Of a stretch of 64,000 nucleotides of DNA, positions 1-14,508 are shown piece after piece; positions within the stretch are counted from its first letter, which is position 1, and each line of letters opens with the position of its first letter. The notes beneath the pieces are model-generated. The model did no database searches. It saw only the letters and a list, made by a program, of their open reading frames with translations, and was not told the DNA's origin. This stretch comes from Parapristionchus giblindavisi. Its lineage: Eukaryota > Nematoda > Chromadorea > Rhabditida > Diplogasteridae. The position numbers and the translations under genes were made by a program. The DNA lies in assembly GCA_943737045.1 (NCBI GenBank), contig CALSFV010000002.1, positions 930,001 to 994,000 on the forward strand, read 5' to 3'.

Positions 1-812
1 ATTTGGTATATGACACGATAGGTTTCATTTTCATGTTCACATTTCTCAAGTTATCTTGATCATATCAGAGTAAAAGCTACTTTTGTACTTCGATCATTAT
101 AGCATCAGTAAAATATTACAGATTGACATGACCTGAAGTGTGTCTCATTCAGAATTTTTTCCTCTTTCACATAGTATATCACTCGCTGAGTATCATTGAC
201 AATTTGACTTGTAACGAACTGTTTTGTATCAAAAACAGAGAGTACTGAAAGATAAATTTACATATTGGCCGTACTGACCACATTGAAATAGTTTATCTTA
301 TTCAGAATTTTTCGCTCTTTCATTTGGTATATGACACGATAGGTTTCATTTTCATTTTCACATTTCTCAAGTTATCTTGATCATATCAGAGTAAAAGCTA
401 CTTTTGTACTTCGATCATTATAACAGCAGTAAAATATTACAGATTGACAAGACCTGAAGTGTGTCTCATTCAGAATTTTTTCCTCTTTCACATAGTATAT
501 CACTCGCTGAGTATCATTGACAATTTGACTTGTAACGAACTGTTTTGTACCAAAAACAGAGAGTACTGAAAGATAAATTTAACCAAAAACAGAGAGTACT
601 GAAAGATAAATTTACATATTGGCCGTACTGACCACTTTGAAATAGTTTATCTTATTCAGAATTTTTCGCTCTTTCATTTGGTATATGACACGATAGGTTT
701 CATTTTCATTTTCAAATTTCTCAAGTTATTTTGATCATATCAGAGTAAAAGCTACTTTTGTACTTCGATCATTATAGCAGCAGTAAAATATTACAGATCG
801 ACATGACCTGAA

Positions 813-3800
813 GTGTGCCTCATTCAGAATTTTTTCCTCTTTCACATACTATATCACTTGCTGAGTGTCATTGACAATTTGACTTGTAACGAACTGTTTT
901 GTATCAAAAACAGAGAGTACCGAAAGATAAATTTACATATTGGCCGTACTGACCACATTGAAATAGTTTATCTTATTCAGAATTTTTCGCTCTTTCATTT
1001 GGTATATGACACGATAGGTTTCATTTTCATTTTCACATTTCTCAAGTTATCTTGATCATATCAGAGTAAAAGCTACTTTTGTACTTCGATCATTATAGCA
1101 GCAGTGAAATATTACAGATTGACATGACCTGAAGTGTGTCTCATTCAGAATTTTTTCCTCTTTCACATAGTATATCATTCGCTGAGTATCATTGACAATT
1201 TGATTGTAACGAACTGTTTTGTATCAAAAACAGAGAGTACCAAAAGATAAATTTACATATTGGCCGTACTGACCACATTGAAATAGTTTATCTTATTCAG
1301 AATTTTTCGCTCTTTCATTTGGTATATGACACGATAGGTTTCATTTTCATTTTCAAATTTCTCAAGTTATCTTGATCATATCAGAGTAAAAGCTACTTTT
1401 GTACTTCGATCATTATAACAGCAGTAAAATATTACAGATTGACAAGACCTGAAGTGTGTCTCATTCAGAATTTTTTCCTCTTTCACATAGTATATCACTC
1501 GCTGAGTATCATTGACAATTTGACTTGTAACGAACTGTTTTGTACCAAAAACAGAGAGTACTGAAAGATAAATTTAACCAAAAACAGAGAGTACTGAAAG
1601 ATAAATTTACATATTGGCCGTACTGACCACTTTGAAATAGTTTATCTTATTCAGAATTTTTCGCTCTTTCATTTGGTATATGACACGATAGGTTTCATTT
1701 TCATTTTCAAATTTCTCAAGTTATTTTGATCATATCAGAGTAAAAGCTACTTTTGTACTTCGATCATTATAGCAGCAGTAAAATATTACAGATCGACATG
1801 ACCTGAAGTGTGCCTCATTCAGAATTTTTTCCTCTTTCACATACTATATCACTTGCTGAGTGTCATTGACAATTTGACTTGTAACGAACTGTTTTGTATC
1901 AAAAACAGAGAGTACCGAAAGATAAATTTACATATTGGCCGTACTGACCACATTGAAATAGTTTATCTTATTCAGAATTTTTCGCTCTTTCATTTGGTAT
2001 ATGACACGATAGGTTTCATTTTCATTTTCACATTTCTCAAGTTATCTTGATCATATCAGAGTAAAAGCTACTTTTGTACTTCGATCATTATAGCAGCAGT
2101 GAAATATTACAGATTGACATGACCTGAAGTGTGTCTCATTCAGAATTTTTTCCTCTTTCACATAGTATATCATTCGCTGAGTATCATTGACAATTTGACT
2201 TGTAACGAACTGTTTTGTACCAAAAACAGAGAGTACTGAAAGATAAATTTACATATTGGCCGTACTGACCACTTTGAAATAGTTTATCTTATTCAGAATT
2301 TTTCGCTCTTTCATTTGGTATATGACACGATAGGTTTCATTTTCATTTTCAAATTTCTCAAGTTATCTTGATCATATTAGAGTAAAAGCTACTTTTGTAC
2401 TTCGATCATTATAACAGCAGTAAAATATTACAGATCGACATGACCTGAAGTGTGTCTTATTCAGAATTTTTTCCTCTTTCACATATCACGCGCTGAGTAT
2501 CATTGACAATTTGACTTGTAACGAACTGTTTTGTACCAAAAACAGAGAGTACTGAAAGATAAATTTAACCAAAAACAGAGAGTACTGAAAGATAAATTTA
2601 CATATTGGCCGTACTGACCACTTTGAAATAGTTTATCTTATTCAGAATTTTTCGCTCTTTCATTTGGTATATGACACGATAGGTTTCATTTTCATTTTCA
2701 AATTTCTCAAGTTATTTTGATCATATCAGAGTAAAAGCTACTTTTGTACTTCGATCATTATAGCAGCAGTAAAATATTACAGATCGACATGACCTGAAGT
2801 GTGCCTCATTCAGAATTTTTTCCTCTTTCACATACTATATCACTTGCTGAGTGTCATTGACAATTTGACTTGTAACGAACTGTTTTGTATCAAAAACAGA
2901 GAGTACCGAAAGATAAATTTACATATTGGCCGTACTGACCACATTGAAATAGTTTATCTTATTCAGAATTTTTCGCTCTTTCATTTGGTATATGACACGA
3001 TAGGTTTCATTTTCATTTTCACATTTCTCAAGTTATCTTGATCATATCAGAGTAAAAGCTACTTTTGTACTTCGATCATTATAGCAGCAGTGAAATATTA
3101 CAGATTGACATGACCTGAAGTGTGTCTCATTCAGAATTTTTTCCTCTTTCACATAGTATATCATTCGCTGAGTATCATTGACAATTTGATTGTAACGAAC
3201 TGTTTTGTATCAAAAACAGAGAGTACCAAAAGATAAATTTACATATTGGCCGTACTGACCACATTGAAATAGTTTATCTTATTCAGAATTTTTCGCTCTT
3301 TCATTTGGTATATGACACGATAGGTTTCATTTTCATTTTCAAATTTCTCAAGTTATCTTGATCATATCAGAGTAAAAGCTACTTTTGTACTTCGATCATT
3401 ATAACAGCAGTAAAATATTACAGATTGACAAGACCTGAAGTGTGTCTCATTCAGAATTTTTTCCTCTTTCACATAGTATATCACTCGCTGAGTATCATTG
3501 ACAATTTGACTTGTAACGAACTGTTTTGTACCAAAAACAGAGAGTACTGAAAGATAAATTTAACCAAAAACAGAGAGTACTGAAAGATAAATTTACATAT
3601 TGGCCGTACTGACCACTTTGAAATAGTTTATCTTATTCAGAATTTTTCGCTCTTTCATTTGGTATATGACACGATAGGTTTCATTTTCATTTTCAAATTT
3701 CTCAAGTTATTTTGATCATATCAGAGTAAAAGCTACTTTTGTACTTCGATCATTATAGCAGCAGTAAAATATTACAGATCGACATGACCTGAAGTGTGCC

Positions 3801-4784
3801 TCATTCAGAATTTTTTCCTCTTTCACATACTATATCACTTGCTGAGTGTCATTGACAATTTGACTTGTAACGAACTGTTTTGTATCAAAAACAGAGAGTA
3901 CCGAAAGATAAATTTACATATTGGCCGTACTGACCACATTGAAATAGTTTATCTTATTCAGAATTTTTCGCTCTTTCATTTGGTATATGACACGATAGGT
4001 TTCATTTTCATTTTCACATTTCTCAAGTTATCTTGATCATATCAGAGTAAAAGCTACTTTTGTACTTCGATCATTATAGCAGCAGTGAAATATTACAGAT
4101 TGACATGACCTGAAGTGTGTCTCATTCAGAATTTTTTCCTCTTTCACATAGTATATCATTCGCTGAGTATCATTGACAATTTGACTTGTAACGAACTGTT
4201 TTGTACCAAAAACAGAGAGTACTGAAAGATAAATTTACATATTGGCCGTACTGACCACTTTGAAATAGTTTATCTTATTCAGAATTTTTCGCTCTTTCAT
4301 TTGGTATATGACACGATAGGTTTCATTTTCATTTTCAAATTTCTCAAGTTATCTTGATCATATTAGAGTAAAAGCTACTTTTGTACTTCGATCATTATAA
4401 CAGCAGTAAAATATTACAGATCGACATGACCTGAAGTGTGTCTTATTCAGAATTTTTTCCTCTTTCACATATCACGCGCTGAGTATCATTGACAATTTGA
4501 CTTGTAACGAACTGTTTTGTACCAAAAACAGAGAGTACTGAAAGATAAATTTAACCAAAAACAGAGAGTACTGAAAGATAAATTTACATATTGGCCGTAC
4601 TGACCACTTTGAAATAGTTTATCTTATTCAGAATTTTTCGCTCTTTCATTTGGTATATGACACGATAGGTTTTATTTTCATTTTCAAATTTCTCAAGTTA
4701 TTTTGATCATATCAGAGTAAAAGCTACTTTTGTACTTCGATCATTATAACAGCAGTAAAATATTACAGATCGACATGACCTGAA
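813..4784. repeat. Higher-order repeat, 1986 bp x 2 (six monomers)
   Basis: Homologous positions recur at 813, 2799 and 4785, a spacing of 1986 bp. Each block is two three-monomer halves of 995 and 991 bp. The odd lengths come from one 33-bp internal duplication per half, minus a 1-bp deletion in one half and a 5-bp deletion (GTATA lost from CACATAGTATATCAC) in the other. The same indels recur in the next block, so the six-monomer block was amplified as a unit. Confidence 0.85.
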
Positions 4785-7700
4785 GTGTGTCTCATTCAGA
4801 ATTTTTTCCTCTTTCACATACTATATCACTTGCTGAGTGTCATTGACAATTTGACTTGTAACGAACTGTTTTATACCAAAAACAGAGAGTACCGAAAGAT
4901 AAATTTACATATTGGCCGTACTGACCACATTGAAATAGTTTATCTTATTCAGAATTTTTCGCTCTTTCATTTGGTATATGACACGATAGGTTTCATTTTC
5001 ATTTTCAAATTTCTCAAGTTATCTTGATCATATCAGAGTAAAAGCTACTTTTGTACTTCGATCATTATAACAGCAGTAAAATATTACAGATCGACATGAC
5101 CTGAAGTGTGTCTCATTCAGAATTTTTTCCTCTTTCACATAGTATATCACTCGCTGAGTATCATTGACAATTTGACTTGTAACGAACTGTTTTGTATCAA
5201 AAACAGAGAGTACCGAAAGATAAATTTACATATTGGCCGTACTGACCACATTGAAATAGTTTATCTTATTCAGAATTTTTCGCTCTTTCATTTGGTATAT
5301 GACACGATAGGTTTCATTTTCATTTTCAAATTTCTCAAGTTATCTTGATCATATCAGAGTAAAAGCTACTTTTGTACTTCGATCATTATAGCAGCAGTAA
5401 AATATTACAGATTGACATGACCTGAAGTGTGTCTCATTCAGAATTTTTTCCTCTTTCACATAGTATATCACTCGCTGAGTATCATTGACAATTTGACTTG
5501 TAACGAACTGTTTTGTACCAAAAACAGAGAGTACTGAAAGATAAATTTACATATTGGCAGTACTGACCACTTTGAAATAGTTTCTCTTATTCAGAATTTT
5601 TCGCTCTTTCATTTGGTATATGACACGATAGGTTTCATTTTCATTTTCAAATTTCTCAAGTTATCTTGATCATATCAGTGTAAAAGCTACTTTTGTACTT
5701 CAATCATTATAACAGCAGTAAAATATTACAGATCGACATGACCTGAAGTGTGTCTCATTCAGAATTTTTTCCTCTTTCACATAGTATATCACTCGCTGAG
5801 TATCATTGCCAATTTGACTTGTAACGAACTGTTTTGTACCAAAAACAGAGAGTACTGAAAGATAAATTTAACCAAAAACAGAGAGTACTGAAAGATAAAT
5901 TTACATATTGGCCGTACTGACCACATTGAAATAGTTTATCTTATTCAGAATTTTTCGCTCTTTCATTTGGTATATGACACGATAGGTTTCATTTTCATTT
6001 TCAAATTTCTCAAGTTATCTTGATCATATCAGAGTAAAAGCTACTTTTGTACTTCGATCATTATAGCAGCAGTAAAATATTACAGATTGACATGACCTGA
6101 AGTGTGTCTCATTCAGAATTTTTTCCTCTTTCACATAGTATATCACTCGCTGAGTATCATTGACAATTTGACTTGTAACGAACTGTTTTGCATCAAAAAC
6201 AGAGAGTACCGAAAGATAAATTTACATATTGGCCGTACTGACCACATTGAAATAGTTTATCTTATTCAGAATTTTTCGCTCTTTCATTTGGTATATGACA
6301 CGATAGGTTTCATTTTCATTTTCAAATTTCTCAAGTTATCTTGATCATATCAGAGTAAAAGCTACTTTTGTACTTCGATCATTATAGCAGCAGTAAAATA
6401 TTACAGATTGACATGACCTGAAGTGTGTCTCATTCAGAATTTTTTCCTCTTTCACACAGTATATCACTCGCTGAGTATCATTGCCAATTTGACTTGTAAC
6501 GAACTGTTTTGTACCAAAAACAGAGAGTACTGAAAGATAAATTTACATATTGGCCGTACTGACCACTTTGAAATAGTTTATCTTATTCAGAATTTTGCGC
6601 TCTTTCATTTGGTATATGACACGATAGGTTTCATTTTCATTTTCACATTTCTCAAGTTATCTTGATCATATCAGAGTAAAAGCTACTTTTGTACTTCGAT
6701 CATTATAACAGCAGTAAAATATTACAGATCGACATGACCTGAAGTGTGTCTCATTCAGAATTTTTTCCTCTTTCACAAAGTATATCACTCGCTGAGTATC
6801 ATTGACAATTTGACTTGTAACGAACTGTTTTGTACCAAAAACAGAGAGTACTGAAAGATAAATTTACATATTGGCAGTACTGACCACTTAGAAATAGTTT
6901 ATCTTATTCAGAATTTTTCGTTCTTTCATTTGGTATATGACACGATAGGTTTCACTTTCATTTTCAAATTTCTCAAGTTATCTTGATCATATCATAGTAA
7001 AAGCTACTTTTGTACTTCGATCATTATAACAGCAGTAAAATATTACAGATCGACATGACCTGAAGTGTGTCTCATTCAGAATTTTTTCCTCTTTCACATA
7101 GTATATCACTCGCTGAGTATCATTGCCAATTTGACTTGTAACGAACTGTTTTGTACCAAAAACAGAGAGTACTGAAAGATAAATTTACATATTGGCCGTA
7201 CTGACCACATTGAAATAGTTTATCTTATTCAGAATTTTTCGCTCTTTCATTTGGTATATGACACGATAGGTTTCATTTTCATTTTCAAATTTCTCAAGTT
7301 ATCTTGATCATATCAGAGTAAAAGCTACTTTTGTACTTCGATCATTATAGCAGCAGTAAAATATTACAGATTGACATGACCTGAAGTGTGTCTCATTCAG
7401 AATTTTTTCCTCTTTCACATAGTATATCACTCGCTGAGTATCATTGACAATTTGACTTGTAACGAACTGTTTTGCATCAAAAACAGAGAGTACCGAAAGA
7501 TAAATTTACATATTGGCCGTACTGACCACATTGAAATAGTTTATCTTATTCAGAATTTTTCGCTCTTTCATTTGGTATATGACACGATAGGTTTCATTTT
7601 CATTTTCAAATTTCTCAAGTTATCTTGATCATATCAGAGTAAAAGCTACTTTTGTACTTCGATCATTATAGCAGCAGTAAAATATTACAGATTGACATGA

Positions 7701-10700
7701 CCTGAAGTGTGTCTCATTCAGAATTTTTTCCTCTTTCACACAGTATATCACTCGCTGAGTATCATTGCCAATTTGACTTGTAACGAACTGTTTTGTACCA
7801 AAAACAGAGAGTACTGAAAGATAAATTTACATATTGGCCGTACTGACCACATTGAAATAGTTTATCTTATTCAGAATTTTTCGCTCTTTCATTTGGTATA
7901 TGACACGATAGGTTTCATTTTCATTTTCAAATTTCTCAAGTTATCTTGATCATATCAGAGTAAAAGCTACTTTTGTACTTCGATCATTATAGCAGCAGTA
8001 AAATATTACAGATTGACATGACCTGAAGTGTGTCTCATTCAGAATTTTTTCCTCTTTCACATAGTATATCACTCGCTGAGTATCATTGACAATTTGACTT
8101 GTAACGAACTGTTTTGCATCAAAAACAGAGAGTACCGAAAGATAAATTTACATATTGGCCGTACTGACCACATTGAAATAGTTTATCTTATTCAGAATTT
8201 TTCGCTCTTTCATTTGGTATATGACACGATAGGTTTCATTTTCATTTTCAAATTTCTCAAGTTATCTTGATCATATCAGAGTAAAAGCTACTTTTGTACT
8301 TCGATCATTATAGCAGCAGTAAAATATTACAGATTGACATGACCTGAAGTGTGTCTCATTCAGAATTTTTTCCTCTTTCACACAGTATATCACTCGCTGA
8401 GTATCATTGCCAATTTGACTTGTAACGAACTGTTTTGTACCAAAAACAGAGAGTACTGAAAGATAAATTTACATATTGGCCGTACTGACCACATTGAAAT
8501 AGTTTATCTTATTCAGAATTTTTCGCTCTTTCATTTGGTATATGACACGATAGGTTTCATTTTCATTTTCAAATTTCTCAAGTTATCTTGATCATATCAG
8601 AGTAAAAGCTACTTTTGTACTTCGATCATTATAGCAGCAGTAAAATATTACAGATTGACATGACCTGAAGTGTGTCTCATTCAGAATTTTTTCCTCTTTC
8701 ACATAGTATATCACTCGCTGAGTATCATTGACAATTTGACTTGTAACGAACTGTTTTGCATCAAAAACAGAGAGTACCGAAAGATAAATTTACATATTGG
8801 CCGTACTGACCACATTGAAATAGTTTATCTTATTCAGAATTTTTCGCTCTTTCATTTGGTATATGACACGATAGGTTTCATTTTCATTTTCACATTTCTC
8901 AAGTTATCTTGATCATATCAGAGTAAAAGCTACTTTTGTACTTCGATCATTATAGCAGCAGTGAAATATTACAGATTGACATGACCTGAAGTGTGTCTCA
9001 TTCAGAATTTTTTCCTCTTTCACATAGTATATCATTCGCTGAGTATCATTGACAATTTGACTTGTAACGAACTGTTTTGTACCAAAAACAGAGAGTACTG
9101 AAAGATAAATTTACATATTGGCCGTACTGACCACTTTGAAATAGTTTATCTTATTCAGAATTTTTCGCTCTTTCATTTGGTATATGACACGATAGGTTTC
9201 ATTTTCATTTTCAAATTTCTCAAGTTATCTTGATCATATTAGAGTAAAAGCTACTTTTGTACTTCGATCATTATAACAGCAGTAAAATATTACAGATCGA
9301 CATGACCTGAAGTGTGTCTTATTCAGAATTTTTTCCTCTTTCACATATCACGCGCTGAGTATCATTGACAATTTGACTTGTAACGAACTGTTTTGTACCA
9401 AAAACAGAGAGTACTGAAAGATAAATTTAACCAAAAACAGAGAGTACTGAAAGATAAATTTACATATTGGCCGTACTGACCACTTTGAAATAGTTTATCT
9501 TATTCAGAATTTTTCGCTCTTTCATTTGGTATATGACACGATAGGTTTTATTTTCATTTTCAAATTTCTCAAGTTATTTTGATCATATCAGAGTAAAAGC
9601 TACTTTTGTACTTCGATCATTATAACAGCAGTAAAATATTACAGATCGACATGACCTGAAGTGTGTCTCATTCAGAATTTTTTCCTCTTTCACATACTAT
9701 ATCACTTGCTGAGTGTCATTGACAATTTGACTTGTAACGAACTGTTTTATACCAAAAACAGAGAGTACCGAAAGATAAATTTACATATTGGCCGTACTGA
9801 CCACATTGAAATAGTTTATCTTATTCAGAATTTTTCGCTCTTTCATTTGGTATATGACACGATAGGTTTCATTTTCATTTTCAAATTTCTCAAGTTATCT
9901 TGATCATATCAGAGTAAAAGCTACTTTTGTACTTCGATCATTATAACAGCAGTAAAATATTACAGATCGACATGACCTGAAGTGTGTCTCATTCAGAATT
10001 TTTTCCTCTTTCACATAGTATATCACTCGCTGAGTATCATTGACAATTTGACTTGTAACGAACTGTTTTGTATCAAAAACAGAGAGTACCGAAAGATAAA
10101 TTTACATATTGGCCGTACTGACCACATTGAAATAGTTTATCTTATTCAGAATTTTTCGCTCTTTCATTTGGTATATGACACGATAGGTTTCATTTTCATT
10201 TTCAAATTTCTCAAGTTATCTTGATCATATCAGAGTAAAAGCTACTTTTGTACTTCGATCATTATAGCAGCAGTAAAATATTACAGATTGACATGACCTG
10301 AAGTGTGTCTCATTCAGAATTTTTTCCTCTTTCACATAGTATATCACTCGCTGAGTATCATTGACAATTTGACTTGTAACGAACTGTTTTGTACCAAAAA
10401 CAGAGAGTACTGAAAGATAAATTTACATATTGGCAGTACTGACCACTTTGAAATAGTTTCTCTTATTCAGAATTTTTCGCTCTTTCATTTGGTATATGAC
10501 ACGATAGGTTTCATTTTCATTTTCAAATTTCTCAAGTTATCTTGATCATATCAGTGTAAAAGCTACTTTTGTACTTCAATCATTATAACAGCAGTAAAAT
10601 ATTACAGATCGACATGACCTGAAGTGTGTCTCATTCAGAATTTTTTCCTCTTTCACATAGTATATCACTCGCTGAGTATCATTGCCAATTTGACTTGTAA

Positions 10701-13360
10701 CGAACTGTTTTGTACCAAAAACAGAGAGTACTGAAAGATAAATTTAACCAAAAACAGAGAGTACTGAAAGATAAATTTACATATTGGCCGTACTGACCAC
10801 ATTGAAATAGTTTATCTTATTCAGAATTTTTCGCTCTTTCATTTGGTATATGACACGATAGGTTTCATTTTCATTTTCAAATTTCTCAAGTTATCTTGAT
10901 CATATCAGAGTAAAAGCTACTTTTGTACTTCGATCATTATAGCAGCAGTAAAATATTACAGATTGACATGACCTGAAGTGTGTCTCATTCAGAATTTTTT
11001 CCTCTTTCACATAGTATATCACTCGCTGAGTATCATTGACAATTTGACTTGTAACGAACTGTTTTGCATCAAAAACAGAGAGTACCGAAAGATAAATTTA
11101 CATATTGGCCGTACTGACCACATTGAAATAGTTTATCTTATTCAGAATTTTTCGCTCTTTCATTTGGTATATGACACGATAGGTTTCATTTTCATTTTCA
11201 AATTTCTCAAGTTATCTTGATCATATCAGAGTAAAAGCTACTTTTGTACTTCGATCATTATAGCAGCAGTAAAATATTACAGATTGACATGACCTGAAGT
11301 GTGTCTCATTCAGAATTTTTTCCTCTTTCACACAGTATATCACTCGCTGAGTATCATTGCCAATTTGACTTGTAACGAACTGTTTTGTACCAAAAACAGA
11401 GAGTACTGAAAGATAAATTTACATATTGGCCGTACTGACCACTTTGAAATAGTTTATCTTATTCAGAATTTTGCGCTCTTTCATTTGGTATATGACACGA
11501 TAGGTTTCATTTTCATTTTCACATTTCTCAAGTTATCTTGATCATATCAGAGTAAAAGCTACTTTTGTACTTCGATCATTATAACAGCAGTAAAATATTA
11601 CAGATCGACATGACCTGAAGTGTGTCTCATTCAGAATTTTTTCCTCTTTCACAAAGTATATCACTCGCTGAGTATCATTGACAATTTGACTTGTAACGAA
11701 CTGTTTTGTACCAAAAACAGAGAGTACTGAAAGATAAATTTACATATTGGCAGTACTGACCACTTAGAAATAGTTTATCTTATTCAGAATTTTTCGTTCT
11801 TTCATTTGGTATATGACACGATAGGTTTCACTTTCATTTTCAAATTTCTCAAGTTATCTTGATCATATCATAGTAAAAGCTACTTTTGTACTTCGATCAT
11901 TATAACAGCAGTAAAATATTACAGATCGACATGACCTGAAGTGTGTCTCATTCAGAATTTTTTCCTCTTTCACATAGTATATCACTCGCTGAGTATCATT
12001 GCCAATTTGACTTGTAACGAACTGTTTTGTACCAAAAACAGAGAGTACTGAAAGATAAATTTACATATTGGCCGTACTGACCACATTGAAATAGTTTATC
12101 TTATTCAGAATTTTTCGCTCTTTCATTTGGTATATGACACGATAGGTTTCATTTTCATTTTCAAATTTCTCAAGTTATCTTGATCATATCAGAGTAAAAG
12201 CTACTTTTGTACTTCGATCATTATAGCAGCAGTAAAATATTACAGATTGACATGACCTGAAGTGTGTCTCATTCAGAATTTTTTCCTCTTTCACATAGTA
12301 TATCACTCGCTGAGTATCATTGACAATTTGACTTGTAACGAACTGTTTTGCATCAAAAACAGAGAGTACCGAAAGATAAATTTACATATTGGCCGTACTG
12401 ACCACATTGAAATAGTTTATCTTATTCAGAATTTTTCGCTCTTTCATTTGGTATATGACACGATAGGTTTCATTTTCATTTTCAAATTTCTCAAGTTATC
12501 TTGATCATATCAGAGTAAAAGCTACTTTTGTACTTCGATCATTATAGCAGCAGTAAAATATTACAGATTGACATGACCTGAAGTGTGTCTCATTCAGAAT
12601 TTTTTCCTCTTTCACACAGTATATCACTCGCTGAGTATCATTGCCAATTTGACTTGTAACGAACTGTTTTGTACCAAAAACAGAGAGTACTGAAAGATAA
12701 ATTTACATATTGGCCGTACTGACCACATTGAAATAGTTTATCTTATTCAGAATTTTTCGCTCTTTCATTTGGTATATGACACGATAGGTTTCATTTTCAT
12801 TTTCAAATTTCTCAAGTTATCTTGATCATATCAGAGTAAAAGCTACTTTTGTACTTCGATCATTATAGCAGCAGTAAAATATTACAGATTGACATGACCT
12901 GAAGTGTGTCTCATTCAGAATTTTTTCCTCTTTCACATAGTATATCACTCGCTGAGTATCATTGACAATTTGACTTGTAACGAACTGTTTTGCATCAAAA
13001 ACAGAGAGTACCGAAAGATAAATTTACATATTGGCCGTACTGACCACATTGAAATAGTTTATCTTATTCAGAATTTTTCGCTCTTTCATTTGGTATATGA
13101 CACGATAGGTTTCATTTTCATTTTCAAATTTCTCAAGTTATCTTGATCATATCAGAGTAAAAGCTACTTTTGTACTTCGATCATTATAGCAGCAGTAAAA
13201 TATTACAGATTGACATGACCTGAAGTGTGTCTCATTCAGAATTTTTTCCTCTTTCACACAGTATATCACTCGCTGAGTATCATTGCCAATTTGACTTGTA
13301 ACGAACTGTTTTGTACCAAAAACAGAGAGTACTGAAAGATAAATTTACATATTGGCCGTA
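3950..13360. repeat. 4876-bp block duplicated in tandem
   Basis: Positions 4785, 5106, 6102, 7386 and 8028 recur exactly 4876 bp later at 9661, 9982, 10978, 12262 and 12904. Rare private variants are shared between the two copies, for example TTTCTCTTATTC near 5582 and 10458, and TTTCGTTCTTTC near 6917 and 11793. The copies run from about 3950-8480 and about 8826-13360; they diverge near 8480 and 13360, where one has CCACATTG and the other CCACTTTG. The boundaries are by-eye estimates. The near-identity indicates a very recent multi-kilobase duplication inside the array. Confidence 0.8.
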
Positions 13361-14508
13361 CTGACCACTTTGAAATAGTTTATCTTATTCAGAATTTTGC
13401 GCTCTTTCATTTGGTATATGACACGATAGGTTTCATTTTCATTTTCACATTTCTCAAGTTATCTTGATCATATCAGAGTAAAAGCTACTTTTGTACTTCG
13501 ATCATTATAACAGCAGTAAAATATTACAGATCGACATGACCTGAAGTGTGTCTCATTCAGAATTTTTTCCTCTTTCACAAAGTATATCACTCGCTGAGTA
13601 TCATTGACAATTTGACTTGTAACGAACTGTTTTGTACCAAAAACAGAGAGTACTGAAAGATAAATTTACATATTGGCAGTACTGACCACTTAGAAATAGT
13701 TTATCTTATTCAGAATTTTTCGCTCTTTCATTTGGTATATGACACGATAGGTTTCACTTTCATTTTCAAATTTCTCAAGTTATCTTGATCATATCATAGT
13801 AAAAGCTACTTTTGTACTTCGATCATTATAACAGCAGTAAAATATTACAGATTGACATGACCTGAAGTGTGTCTCATTCAGAATTTTTTCCTCTTTCACA
13901 TAGTATATCACTCGCTGAGTATCATTGCCAATTTGACTTGTAACGAACTGTTTTGTACCAAAAACAGAGAGTACTGCAAGATAAATTTACATATTGGCCG
14001 TACTGACCACTTTGAAATAGTTTATCTTATTCAGAATTTTTCGCTCTTTCATTTGGTATATGACACGATAGGTTTCATTTTCATTTTCACATGTCTCAAG
14101 TTATCTTGATCATATCAGAGTAAAAGCTACTTTTGTACTTCGATCATTATAGCAGCAGTAAAATATTACAGATCGACATGACCTGAAGTGTGTCTCATTC
14201 AGAATTTTTTCCTCTTTCACATAGTATATCACTCGCTGAGTATCATTGCCAATTTGACTTGTAACGAACTGTTTTGTACCAAAAACAGAGAGTACTGAAA
14301 GATAAATTTACATATTGGCCGTACTGACCACATTGAAATAGTTTATCTTATTCAGAATTTTTCGCTCTTTCATTTGGTATATGACACGATAGGTTTCATT
14401 TTCATTTTCAAATTTCTCAAGTTATCTTGATCATATCAGAGTAAAAGCTACTTTTGTACTTCGATCATTATAGCAGCAGTAAAATATTACAGATTGACAT
14501 GACCTGAA

